A stretch of DNA of 64,000 bases from JAWKTT01 sp041398965. GTDB taxonomy: Bacteria > Planctomycetota > Planctomycetia > Planctomycetales > Planctomycetaceae. Within the stretch, counting starts at the first letter, position 1. Each line of letters starts with the position of its first letter. The DNA lies in NCBI GenBank assembly GCA_041398965.1, contig JAWKTT010000024.1:1-64000 (forward strand), written 5' to 3'. This document shows positions 18,325-27,117 of this stretch, one piece after another. The position numbers were made by a program, and so were the translations under genes. The notes beneath the pieces were generated by a model. It was not told where the DNA came from. It was given only the letters and a program-made list of their open reading frames with translations, and ran no database searches.

Positions 18325-21150
18325 TCAAGCTTGGGGGAATGACCAGAGTGCGATGGGGGAGTTGGGGTGGCTCGGGATGATCGCCACCTGAGAGGGGGTG
18401 CTCGTGGGGAGGAGTTTGAAGGGTGAAGCGACGCGATGGTCGGTTTGTGACACAGGGGTAAGACAGGGGGTGGTGCCAATGAGGACGGCTTGCGAGTTCG
18501 TGGTCGAGTAGAGGCGGAGTTCGCCGCGAGAATCGCTGGTCGGTCGCCAGACGACGGCTCGGCCATCGTGAAGGATGGTCCCTTGCAGGTGGGGAGAGTC
18601 CTCTTCGATCATCGTCTCGCCGAAGGAGGTGACCGTGGGGAACAGCAGGTAAGCCCCTTGTGCATGAGTGACCAGCAGTCGCTCTCGGGAGTGCGGACGT
18701 GAACCACTGATGCCGGTGATGCTGCCGGGCAGATGCAGCGTCTGTTGCGATCCATTGGTATCAAACCGAATGAGCGTCCGGCCAATGCCGATGTAGATAT
18801 TCTTCCCCTGGGTGAACATGGGATACGGCACCGGCGGTAGACTGGCGAATTCGTTTGTTCTGTCAAACTCAAAGTCCGACGGGAGAGTGATTTTGCGAGT
18901 CGATAGCGGAACGCCGTGAGCATTGTTCAGGGTGAGACAGAGGTCTCCATGCTGCACCGAGCAGGCATAAGTCGACGATCCCGAAGCGGTGGCACCGATT
19001 ATTGTCTGATCCATCCACGCCGGCGTTTTGGCACTGAGCACCCGAGGAAAGTCATCTGTTTGGGGTAATTGTCGTTCGGGAATCGGTGCAGCGAACACCA
19101 GTTTGATGCGGATCGTTTGTGGAAGGTAATCGTCAATCGCAAGTAGGACAGACTTATCGGGGACTTGCCCTTTCTTACAAACCCACTTCACCGACACTTG
19201 CGAGTGTTCGTCTCGTTTCCAGCAGCCGCGAAGCAGTATGAGGGTTTCATCTCCGTCATGGCCGACGAGGTAGTAGTGGTTGTCGACGGACATCGCTTGA
19301 TGCCACGTGAATCCTGCGGGAAGGGGGATTCTGCCGACGAGTCCCCCTTTGATCTGTTTCGGGGCCACTGCCACTTGAGGGCGAAAGGGGACGGGACGTT
19401 GTTTGACCTGAAATCGTCGGCAATCCCGTTCGAGCAGTATGTCTTGAGGGGCAAGATTGGCGAGAGACCGGAGCACGGATCGGGTGTCGGTTGCTGTCTG
19501 ACGCAAGTGTTGCGAAGCCAGCACGCGGGTGACATCTGCGGCACGGTCCATGACCATGCGGTCCGAGTGACTTGTCGCCACTTGCGATAAGGTGGTGATG
19601 AGATCGGTCCGATGTTTCTGTTGCGGAGGATCTTCTTGGAACTGGTTGATCTTGACGATCGCCCGTTGTCGGTCCCCCTGTGTGCTGGTGAGTTCGAAGT
19701 AGCGTTGCAGGCAGCGTTGAGACTGCGAACTGTTGGGCCAGCCCGCTTCGAGAACGTAGAACGCGGCCTCTGTGTCATGCAGGCGGTGTAGCAGCAAGTC
19801 GGCAGCCCCGAGCCGATCGTCGTTGGTGATACGTTCGGCAACGGCGCGTTGAAACGCTTCTCTCGCCTCTTCTTCTCGTTCGAGACGTTCGTACAACTCT
19901 CCCACTTTAACGTGCTGTTTGAGTTCGCTGTAGATTTCAATGGCATCCTCCAACAGGCCGCCACGTTCAAGGCAGTGGGCGGCATCGGCAGGACGGCGGA
20001 GTTTGTCCCGGTAGACTGCTGCCGCTTCGTGATAGAAGTGCCCCTGCTCCAACGCCGACGCCGCAGCGAAATAGTTGCCGAGCAGCTGGGCATGAATGTA
20101 GGCAGCCCGACGAAAGCGACCAAGACGAATCTCTCGCTCGGCGGCTAGGCGGTACTGGGCCATGAGCTGTTGTTGCAACTGAAGTTCGAGTTCCCAGTGA
20201 TCGACGGGACCTCCCCCTGATGACCCGAGCCGGAAGTCGACTTCGCGCGATGTGAGTTGCGAACTGGGGGGAGCGACCCCACGCCCCTGCACGTCGGACA
20301 TCGGGAGCGCGTACTTCAAACCTTCGTCGGGATTATTGCGAAGCTGATCGAGCAGACGATGTATCTTTCGCTCTCGCTGTGCCTGTAAGCGCGGGAGATT
20401 GAGTCCGACGTTCCTTAGCCAGTCGGACACCTTCGACATGAACTCCGAGCCGTACTCGTGCTCAGGGATCATGCTTCCCAACCATCGGGCGAGGAAAGGA
20501 AACGGAAGTATCAGATAGGCCCCGATCACTTTCCAATTGGCGCGAGACTCTTCTGTCGGGCTGCGGGGGAGATCGCCGAGTTGCTTCGACTGTGTGCCGA
20601 TGTCTTCCTGTCCCCCTGCAATGACATCATCCGCACTCGGCGGAGCGACTGCCTGCAACGAATACAGTCGTTGATTGATCGCGTTCCCCGGCTCAGCCCA
20701 ACTCCAGTCGGCTGCGCGTTGTTGTGGGGACCGGCAGAGATCGGCAACCCGAAGCTGTTGTTCGACATCGTAGTGGATTAACCCCAGTCGCGGATGCCAA
20801 ACCGAGCAAGACCCAGCCGCCGGGAGATGTTCGTCCCACTCGACGTCGGACAGAGGGGGGGCGAACGTTGCTTCGATCGGCACGAACAATCGCCCGGCGA
20901 TGCAGCCATAGCGGGGACAACTCCGATCAACCCTCGCTGCGACCTCGGCGGGAAGTGGACAGATCGCCCCGGCAATCCGATGCGGCAGCAACGACTCGGA
21001 GAGTGGCAACAGCCGCAAAGTCTCCGGCGCCACACCCGCCACATCCAGCCAACGCAACCACGCCGCCGCATCGTCTCCCGGCAACAACACCCCCGCCACT
21101 TCCCGCTGGGCCGGGGCCGCATGTCGGAGTTGAACTCCAAGATCAATCAC
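18325..21150 (-). CDS. bpX/TPR/beta-propeller protein of a MoxR-vWA ternary system
   Basis: A 941-residue cytoplasmic protein, starting at GTG 21150, which overlaps the previous stop (GTGA). Residues 1-150 are an N-terminal domain (VAGVLLPGDDAAAWLRWL, RLFVPIEATF, CSVWHPRLGLIHYD) like the bpX domains found only in MoxR-vWA-beta-propeller systems; I think of bpX6 but cannot confirm the number. Residues 330-500 are TPR/superhelical repeats (AYIHAQLLGNYFAAASALEQG, AAHCLERGGLLEDAIEIYSEL). Residues 600-940 are beta-rich and fit a propeller. It is the last gene of the four-gene overlapping set. I infer a target-recognition or scaffold role within the complex. Confidence 0.75.
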   Translation of the reverse strand: MIDLGVQLRHAAPAQREVAGVLLPGDDAAAWLRWLDVAGVAPETLRLLPLSESLLPHRIAGAICPLPAEVAARVDRSCPRYGCIAGRLFVPIEATFAPPLSDVEWDEHLPAAGSCSVWHPRLGLIHYDVEQQLRVADLCRSPQQRAADWSWAEPGNAINQRLYSLQAVAPPSADDVIAGGQEDIGTQSKQLGDLPRSPTEESRANWKVIGAYLILPFPFLARWLGSMIPEHEYGSEFMSKVSDWLRNVGLNLPRLQAQRERKIHRLLDQLRNNPDEGLKYALPMSDVQGRGVAPPSSQLTSREVDFRLGSSGGGPVDHWELELQLQQQLMAQYRLAAEREIRLGRFRRAAYIHAQLLGNYFAAASALEQGHFYHEAAAVYRDKLRRPADAAHCLERGGLLEDAIEIYSELKQHVKVGELYERLEREEEAREAFQRAVAERITNDDRLGAADLLLHRLHDTEAAFYVLEAGWPNSSQSQRCLQRYFELTSTQGDRQRAIVKINQFQEDPPQQKHRTDLITTLSQVATSHSDRMVMDRAADVTRVLASQHLRQTATDTRSVLRSLANLAPQDILLERDCRRFQVKQRPVPFRPQVAVAPKQIKGGLVGRIPLPAGFTWHQAMSVDNHYYLVGHDGDETLILLRGCWKRDEHSQVSVKWVCKKGQVPDKSVLLAIDDYLPQTIRIKLVFAAPIPERQLPQTDDFPRVLSAKTPAWMDQTIIGATASGSSTYACSVQHGDLCLTLNNAHGVPLSTRKITLPSDFEFDRTNEFASLPPVPYPMFTQGKNIYIGIGRTLIRFDTNGSQQTLHLPGSITGISGSRPHSRERLLVTHAQGAYLLFPTVTSFGETMIEEDSPHLQGTILHDGRAVVWRPTSDSRGELRLYSTTNSQAVLIGTTPCLTPVSQTDHRVASPFKLLPTSTPSQVAIIPSHPNSPIALWSFPQA

Positions 21151-24020
21151 GGCAATCGCTCCACAAATTGTCGAATCAGTTGCATCAGTAATTCATTGTC
21201 TGGAGTATGCAAGAAAGGGGCGTGCTCATCGACGAAGTAGGCACGTCCCCAGATCAACCCGGACGAACTCCAAGCGGCGACGCTGTTCTCAAACAGGACC
21301 AGTGACAGTTCGGGGATCTGGGGGTCGCTGCTCCGTAAATGCAACATCCCACGCGAGTCAAGCACCGCCCGGCTCCCATCGCTCCATGTCACCTCCTGCA
21401 AGGAACACCCGACTCCCGCCGGTGAGGGAATGTCTTGAAATCGCTCCGTCTCCTTGAGCGTTCCAGCTTCGTCAGTGACTGTCCGAAGGTAGACCTCTTG
21501 CGGACTCCCTTGCCGCAAAGAGAACATCAACTTCGCCCCCTTTTTCGTGACAATGGAAAGGCTGTGCTTGTCGCCAAAGTGGCGACCATATGCGAGCTTC
21601 GCCGGCGACTTATGCAGTGTTAACTCCTGCGGCAATTGACGATCTCCGAACCGCAGTTGCAGAATCGGATCGTAAAAGAACGACTTGGATTCCGCTTTCA
21701 GTTCCTCTTTCTTCGACACCGTCACAAGTTCATAGCGGTCTCTGGCTGTGCCATTTTGATTCGTCGAGTTAGAGATAACAAAACGGACGCCATTGGGCGA
21801 GACCGCATGGACCGCAGCGTACTTCCAATAATTTCGGGGGACGACGGGATGGGTCTTTCGCCGAATGATATCGTAGATTTCTCCCGAAGAAAGCACCGCG
21901 AAGGGTATACCCCTGACGTTGATGACACCAAGAATCGTAACATCACTCGTGAGAACCTTAGGGTGGGACACAGGGTCAATCAGTACATCAAAGTGAAAGC
22001 TTCCATTGACGAAACTGACGGCTACCCACCTCGATCCACCGAAATAGCGATCCCTCTTCCAAAAGCGGTTGTGACCAACCTCAGTGGCCCCCAGTGGTTC
22101 GCCATCGATCGGATTGATCGCCAAGATTGTTTGCTTACCGATGAAGAGCAACACTCCGAGATACCCCGTGACCGCGTAGAGATGTTCTCCGGTATCCCTT
22201 AAGCCCTGAACGTTCAAGGGGACGATGTCGATATTGAAGCTGTAACCGTCCCGTTCGACCCGAACCAGATGTGCGACACCGTCGTGCCGTACCAACACCA
22301 GCGAGAAGGTGCCGTCGTTCGTCAGCTGGCCCGACCAACGAAGCTTCCCCGGTGGAAGTTGATCGGTGACCTGTCGGCCCCCCCGCTTCTCAGAGTCGAA
22401 CAGCAACAAACGATGGTCCCTCGTGACGCACAGCAAATCTGCCTGTCGATCATCGGTGCGAGGAAACTCCACGAGCGACTTGAAGTCGTTTTGGAGATGG
22501 TAAGGCAATCGGAGCGGCAACTGTTGAAGCCGCATGATGGCGGGGAAGTCGCGGTCTTTTGAGTTGTCAACGAGGGAGTTGCTCTTGTTCTGTTTTGCAT
22601 GGGAGAGTGAGTCGAGATCGAGCCAGAGTTCCCGTAGCTGCTTCTCTCCAAGTGGCGTCTGTTGCAACAATCGGACGTGACCGGCACGATTCACCGTGAT
22701 GAGATAACATGGAACAACGCCGCTCTCCTGCAACTGTCGGCGAAACGCGAGGTCTGAGGCGACGTCTTCTCCGGTGATGAGAATTCGATCGACCAGAGGC
22801 GACGCGGACGCCCCGTTCGAGCGATCGTTCAACGCTTCTAACCAAGCCGCAAGGTTCTCGCCCGGATGGGTGAGCGTGTCGAGTGCCGAGAGATGTTCGG
22901 TCAGCCCGGCTCGAGTCGTCAGGTCGACCGGTTGCGGCCCCGCATCGCTCGAACGATAGACACGCACCGCCACAGCACCCGTCAACTTTGACGCCAGCGA
23001 CAGACCGACGGCCGTCGCACAGAGACGCGGCAGACCCCACATCCGAATCCCCGCATCGATCAGCAAGGCTCGCTCTCGCGGCGGATCGGCAGGGGGAGAC
23101 TCGCGACGAATATACAACGCTTCGTTCAACGCGATACGGGTCATCAGGGTGTCATCGTCGTTCGCCAACTCACTCAGCAACAGTCGGTCGAGTACACCCC
23201 GATTGGTGATGTCGGACACTCCCCCCTGCGGCAGTTCTTCGGGGATCGTCAGTTCGCGGGGCAACGTCAACACAGCCGACACCATCCGCACCAGCCGGAC
23301 AAGTTCGCCATGTTCCTCGTCGTCTTTCAGTTCTTCCAGTAGTTGGCGAACCGTTCGTTGCTCGAGTGGCGGCAGTTCTTCGACGACCTCTTCCCGTTCC
23401 GCGGGAACCTCGGGAAGTTGATCGAGACTGGTCCCCATCCTGGTCAAGACGCGGTCGACACTCAGCCTCGCCAGTGCGCCGGGGAGTGAGGTGAGGTCTT
23501 GGATTCTTTCAACCTCCCGAGCAACAGTTGCCTCTGGGAGAACTCGGTCTTGCATCCAGCGACTCTGTGCGAGAATCGCGAGAACATCATCCGCCACATC
23601 AAACGTTCGGGGATGTCGTTCGAGCGCGATTTCGACGATGGTGGCGACGGCAGCGGCGTTGGTCCGAATCTGTTGAGGGAGTTCATGGACCCGGTCCAAC
23701 GCAACGAGCGACGACAGCCACCACTGCTGCATCATCGGTCGCGGATTGTCACCGAGGGCAACTCGATCCTCACGCAACCGTCTCGACACGTCGGGCCAGT
23801 TGTCACGACAAGCAGCCAATACGAGGAACACAAGTTCCAACGATGGGAGCGACCGATTGGCGAACGGTGTGAGCGCCGCGAGAAGTTGTTGGCGAAACGC
23901 CAAGGTTCCGCTGCGGCCGAATTCGTCCACGTACTCGACCACGTTCCCGTCTTCACCCCAAGCCCAGAAGGTCGGTTGGGATGGAATGAGATACCGGACC
24001 GCATTCTGCTCACGACTCAT
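21147..24020 (-). CDS. vWA-like/beta-propeller protein of a MoxR-vWA ternary system
   Basis: About 957 residues from ATG 24020 (MSREQNAVRYL); the frame runs to 24308 but that part overlaps the previous gene. Residues 1-290 are helical. Residues 320-530 look like a von Willebrand A fold: the first strand reads RALLIDAGIRMWGLPR, where the metal-site DxSxS is missing (D-A-G-I-R), and a later strand reads RILITGEDVASDLAF. Residues 560-957 are beta-rich, with blade-like phrases such as LCVTRDHRLLLFDSEKRGG and FSLVLVRHDGVAHLVRVERDG. In described systems a vWA partner couples MoxR to its substrate. The loss of MIDAS residues suggests binding without metal. It overlaps its neighbours by 11 and 4 bases. 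Confidence 0.78.
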   Translation of the reverse strand: MSREQNAVRYLIPSQPTFWAWGEDGNVVEYVDEFGRSGTLAFRQQLLAALTPFANRSLPSLELVFLVLAACRDNWPDVSRRLREDRVALGDNPRPMMQQWWLSSLVALDRVHELPQQIRTNAAAVATIVEIALERHPRTFDVADDVLAILAQSRWMQDRVLPEATVAREVERIQDLTSLPGALARLSVDRVLTRMGTSLDQLPEVPAEREEVVEELPPLEQRTVRQLLEELKDDEEHGELVRLVRMVSAVLTLPRELTIPEELPQGGVSDITNRGVLDRLLLSELANDDDTLMTRIALNEALYIRRESPPADPPRERALLIDAGIRMWGLPRLCATAVGLSLASKLTGAVAVRVYRSSDAGPQPVDLTTRAGLTEHLSALDTLTHPGENLAAWLEALNDRSNGASASPLVDRILITGEDVASDLAFRRQLQESGVVPCYLITVNRAGHVRLLQQTPLGEKQLRELWLDLDSLSHAKQNKSNSLVDNSKDRDFPAIMRLQQLPLRLPYHLQNDFKSLVEFPRTDDRQADLLCVTRDHRLLLFDSEKRGGRQVTDQLPPGKLRWSGQLTNDGTFSLVLVRHDGVAHLVRVERDGYSFNIDIVPLNVQGLRDTGEHLYAVTGYLGVLLFIGKQTILAINPIDGEPLGATEVGHNRFWKRDRYFGGSRWVAVSFVNGSFHFDVLIDPVSHPKVLTSDVTILGVINVRGIPFAVLSSGEIYDIIRRKTHPVVPRNYWKYAAVHAVSPNGVRFVISNSTNQNGTARDRYELVTVSKKEELKAESKSFFYDPILQLRFGDRQLPQELTLHKSPAKLAYGRHFGDKHSLSIVTKKGAKLMFSLRQGSPQEVYLRTVTDEAGTLKETERFQDIPSPAGVGCSLQEVTWSDGSRAVLDSRGMLHLRSSDPQIPELSLVLFENSVAAWSSSGLIWGRAYFVDEHAPFLHTPDNELLMQLIRQFVERLP

Positions 24021-24738
24021 CGCTGTCCCCCACATTCCTCGTCGCCCGGACGGCAGATCGGCTCGCACGAACAAAGTGGTCACTCGCGATCGTCTCGAAA
24101 GAACCATCGTCATGCAGCAACACGACATCATCCCTTTCTGCCTGGACGACATCGAAGAGAACAGCCGCGGCCTGCGCGGGCGAACAGGTCCACCCAAGTG
24201 GGATTGCGACGCCGTTGTGTTCCCAGTAACGTCGACCCGGAAGAGACGGCAAAGGTTCGCCCCGCACGAGCGTTCTCCCGTCGGACGATGTCGCGAATGA
24301 GAGCACATGCAACCGGACCTCGGGGGCGGTTGTCGCGAAGTCGAGCCACTCTTTCAGCGTCGTCAGCACAATCGTCGCAGGGCGCTCTTCATCGCTGCGA
24401 ACCAGAGTGATCGGCACACGGGCCACTTGTCCTCTCGGATAGGCCGCGACCGGAAGCGTTGGCTGCAACATTCGTTCGAGTGGGCCGAACGGAGTCGACG
24501 GAAGTCTCCCGGAACTAAGCCGCTTCCCCCACGGAAGCAGTGTCCCATCGGCGTTCAGGTGAAACAGCTTTGCATGGGGAATCGCCAATAACATCCCGCT
24601 CGCTTCGTCGATTGGCTGCGTTCCTCGTAGCCAGTAGCTCGAAGTCGTTTCGCCGATCTCGACGCCCGGCAACAGCCGCAGTCGTCCGAGTTCTCCGCGA
24701 TGCTCTTTGGCGATCTCCACGGCCCAGACGAAATTCAT
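24010..24738 (-). CDS. bpX-type small component of the MoxR-vWA system
   Basis: A 242-residue protein whose ATG overlaps the MoxR stop (ATGA) and whose end overlaps the vWA-like gene by 11 bases. It is cytoplasmic, mixed alpha/beta, with phrases such as VRLHVLSFATSSDGRTLVRGEPLPSLPG and GVAIPLGWTCSPAQAAAV that resemble the small bpX proteins of these operons. I cannot assign the bpX subtype. No catalytic motif is visible. Given the strict overlap with MoxR and vWA genes it is almost certainly a subunit or adaptor made in fixed ratio with them. Confidence 0.72.
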   Translation of the reverse strand: MNFVWAVEIAKEHRGELGRLRLLPGVEIGETTSSYWLRGTQPIDEASGMLLAIPHAKLFHLNADGTLLPWGKRLSSGRLPSTPFGPLERMLQPTLPVAAYPRGQVARVPITLVRSDEERPATIVLTTLKEWLDFATTAPEVRLHVLSFATSSDGRTLVRGEPLPSLPGRRYWEHNGVAIPLGWTCSPAQAAAVLFDVVQAERDDVVLLHDDGSFETIASDHFVRASRSAVRATRNVGDSDES

Positions 24739-25904
24739 TTGTCATCCCCCAGCTTCGCCCACAGACTGGCCGTGAGCTGTTGCAGTTGGGTGCGTTGCAT
24801 CTCTTCGGTCACCCATTCGCATCTCGACGAAAGGAGACTCAATCGGTCACGAAGATATCGACGGTCGGCATCGCTGAGTGCTTCACCCTCGTTGAGCCGT
24901 TCGCCGATTCGTTCAAGATCACGAGCAAGTGCCTCAGCATCGGGGCGACTGTCTCCACGAGACTGCGGGTGATGTGGTCCCGTTTCGGACGTCGTCGCTG
25001 CGTCGATGACCTGTTGTACCAGCGTACGGATGATCTCTTCCTGTTCGGCGGTATCCCAAGTGTGCCGCAACACCCATAAGTCGGACGCCTCGGCTCGCAT
25101 CCGTCCACAGAGGATGGCACTGGCGGCGATCAGTCGTTGAAACTTCACCGCCCGTCGATCCGACACTTCAATCCCGGCATGACGCAGCCGATGGATCAGT
25201 TCGACATAAGTCGGATGCACTCCTTCGACATCCACGCTGCGGACGAGTCGCTGCAACTCACGAATCTCGTCGACCGACATCCCCTCGGAATCGTTGCGAT
25301 GGCGATCTTCGAGTCGCCAACCCGCATGAAGCACATCCGCAAGTTGCTCCTCGGCCACGTTGTCGCAGCGAACCCGCACGAGGAACCGGTCGAACAAAGC
25401 CCGCAGGGCATCCTCTTCGGGCAAGTGATTGCTCGCCCCAACCGCCATTAACATCGGCAAGGGACGCGTCTCCCGACCACGTCGAAACACCCGCTCATTC
25501 AGCGTCATCAGAAGACTGTTGAGAATTGCACTGTTGGCGTTTAGCAACTCATCCAGAAACACAAGCGACGCCTCGGGGAGCATCCCCTCCGTATTCGTGA
25601 CCAGTTCCCCCTCGCGGAGTTTACGAATGTCGAACGGGCCGAAAAGTTCGTTCGGCTCGGTGAATCGCGTCAACAAATAGTCGAACACTCGCCCATGCAG
25701 GCGACGACCTAACTCCTGGACCAGCGCACTCTTGGCGGTTCCCGGAGGACCATAGAGAAACAGATGCTCTCCTCCGACGAGGCAGACCCCCATCAAGTCG
25801 ACAATGTTATCCTTGCCGACAAAGCCCCCCTTAATTGGTGCGAGGACACGTTCGACCAACCGCTGCGATAGTTCGGCACACACCGACTGCGAGTCTTCAT
25901 CCAT
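24735..25904 (-). CDS. MoxR-family AAA+ ATPase
   Basis: A 389-residue AAA+ ATPase of the MoxR/RavA type, acting as a chaperone-like remodelling motor. Walker A is FLYGPPGTAKSALV (about residues 48-61), Walker B is ASLVFLDELLNANS, sensor 1 lies in MAVGASNHLPEED, and arginine-finger text is ALFDRFLVRVRC. The lid and a C-terminal helical region (residues 250-389) follow. ATG 25904 has an AAGG-type site upstream. It begins the overlapping set MoxR, small bpX, vWA-like, bpX-TPR-propeller. Such ternary systems are described as probable defence or conflict systems in multicellular and complex bacteria; the function here is inferred. Confidence 0.93.
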   Translation of the reverse strand: MDEDSQSVCAELSQRLVERVLAPIKGGFVGKDNIVDLMGVCLVGGEHLFLYGPPGTAKSALVQELGRRLHGRVFDYLLTRFTEPNELFGPFDIRKLREGELVTNTEGMLPEASLVFLDELLNANSAILNSLLMTLNERVFRRGRETRPLPMLMAVGASNHLPEEDALRALFDRFLVRVRCDNVAEEQLADVLHAGWRLEDRHRNDSEGMSVDEIRELQRLVRSVDVEGVHPTYVELIHRLRHAGIEVSDRRAVKFQRLIAASAILCGRMRAEASDLWVLRHTWDTAEQEEIIRTLVQQVIDAATTSETGPHHPQSRGDSRPDAEALARDLERIGERLNEGEALSDADRRYLRDRLSLLSSRCEWVTEEMQRTQLQQLTASLWAKLGDDK

Positions 25905-25946
25905 AGTTCAGCCGACCTTCCTGTTAGGACCGTCCTGGAAATGATT

Positions 25947-26006
25947 GTCCCCTTTCCCTCCGCGAAAGGCCGCGGGAATCACATCGTTCGCGGAGCGAAA
26001 GGGGAC
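25947..26006. repeat. 20-bp near-perfect inverted repeat (REP-like hairpin)
   Basis: The arm 25947-25966 and the arm 25987-26006 are complementary at 19 of 20 positions (outer sequence GTCCCCTTTC / GAAAGGGGAC), with a 20-base loop. It sits between the MoxR gene and the upstream 221-residue protein gene. Hairpins beginning GTCCCCTTT are typical of REP elements associated with tyrosine transposases (RAYT), but no RAYT gene is in the window. It could also end transcription or stabilise mRNA between the two genes; no T-run follows. Confidence 0.75.
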
Positions 26007-26065
26007 ACTCATTGAGAGATTGGTCATTTGCTGGTGACAATACTGTGAAGTGTCATGGATGCGTC

Positions 26066-26731
26066 CTATTGATCCCATTCGCTCTGTTGAAGGACCGAGT
26101 GGAGTTTCGGAGACAACTCCGGAAAGGGATCGAGTATCCTCCCGACAAACTCCCGCACCCGCCGATCGAGCAGTCGATCGGTCGCCTCCGTCCGAATGAT
26201 CCGATCGGCATACATCATCGAGAGACAACGGTCACCCAGAATCGGTTCGATCTCTGTCGCGGTGACACCGGAAATGCCCACCGACGAAAGGGGCCACTGC
26301 GACCCCCACTCCAGTAAGCGATGGAGCAACGGGTCGTCAGGATTCATCGCCTTGACGATCCGCACGACGTCCGGCAGGAAGCGAAAGACCAGATCGACCG
26401 AGTAGACTGTTGTCGCAGTGACCGGATTCTCAGGACAGGTGTCGTTGAATCGTCGCGGAATTTCCTCAGCCCCCAACTGCCGAAACACCGCCAACTGAGC
26501 CGCCCCATACATCTGCCGAATCGCCCATGCCAGGCAGTCGACACTGACCGCCGGAGGTTCATAGGCCAGATGCTCCCTCAACGACAACTCATGTTCGACA
26601 GCCCACTCGGCTGCGTCGTGAACATCACTCTGCTTTGCCGGTTGATCGTCATCGACCCGGACATGTCCGTCTAACCACATCTGTTCCAAAAACACCCGCA
26701 CCGAGAGACGCATGAATGCCCCCAAGCTCAT
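26066..26731 (-). CDS. probable bpX-type accessory protein upstream of moxR
   Basis: A 221-residue protein without signal peptide or membrane span. It is mostly helical in the middle (LAWAIRQMYGAAQLAVFRQLGAEEIP), with a segment VDLVFRFLPDVVRIVKAMNPDDPL and a last third containing VREFVGRILDPFPEL. Two starts are possible: 26731 (MSLGAF) and 26713 (MRLSVRVF, with a GGGGG site). I do not recognise a catalytic motif. Its position and strand, 161 bases upstream of the MoxR ATPase, point to a fifth component of the ternary system; one of the bpX groups would fit. The hairpin at 25947-26006 separates it from moxR. Confidence 0.6.
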   Translation of the reverse strand: MSLGAFMRLSVRVFLEQMWLDGHVRVDDDQPAKQSDVHDAAEWAVEHELSLREHLAYEPPAVSVDCLAWAIRQMYGAAQLAVFRQLGAEEIPRRFNDTCPENPVTATTVYSVDLVFRFLPDVVRIVKAMNPDDPLLHRLLEWGSQWPLSSVGISGVTATEIEPILGDRCLSMMYADRIIRTEATDRLLDRRVREFVGRILDPFPELSPKLHSVLQQSEWDQ

Positions 26732-27117
26732 GGACCATTACCCCGTCGTCATATTAGCCGCGTTCGTAACTCATCACAACGAGCACAGAGGTTGCCCGAA
26801 ACGGGAAGATGCCATCAGGTTGATTTCGCCCAATGGTTGCCGAACATCCATCGCGGGGCCTTGTCTGAATTCACGACCCAATTGCCGACGGCACCCATGC
26901 CGAGGTTTCCTCTTAGCTCTCCTATGATTGCCTGCTGCGGAATCGTTAAACTACGATCTTTGGTCACTTTCGAGTGGCCGAATGATTCCACTGACAATCG
27001 TGACGCACACACGATCGGCACCTCCTCATCATCACGGACGCTATTCCTATTTTTGGCCGAATCTGCGATGTTGTGGGGAATAGAGGCACGACTGAACCTA
27101 CCCTTGAGTCTTTCGCA
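26732..27117. other. divergent intergenic region
   Basis: 386 bases between the divergent MoxR-system operon and the DUF1592 operon. A long antisense frame crosses it into the next gene without family features. It should contain both promoters; I see no clear operator, repeat or hairpin. Confidence 0.4.

Noticed and set aside
18325..26731. MoxR operon as a completely new system
   Set aside because: The MoxR-vWA-beta-propeller class is already described, so only its particular arrangement and function are open.
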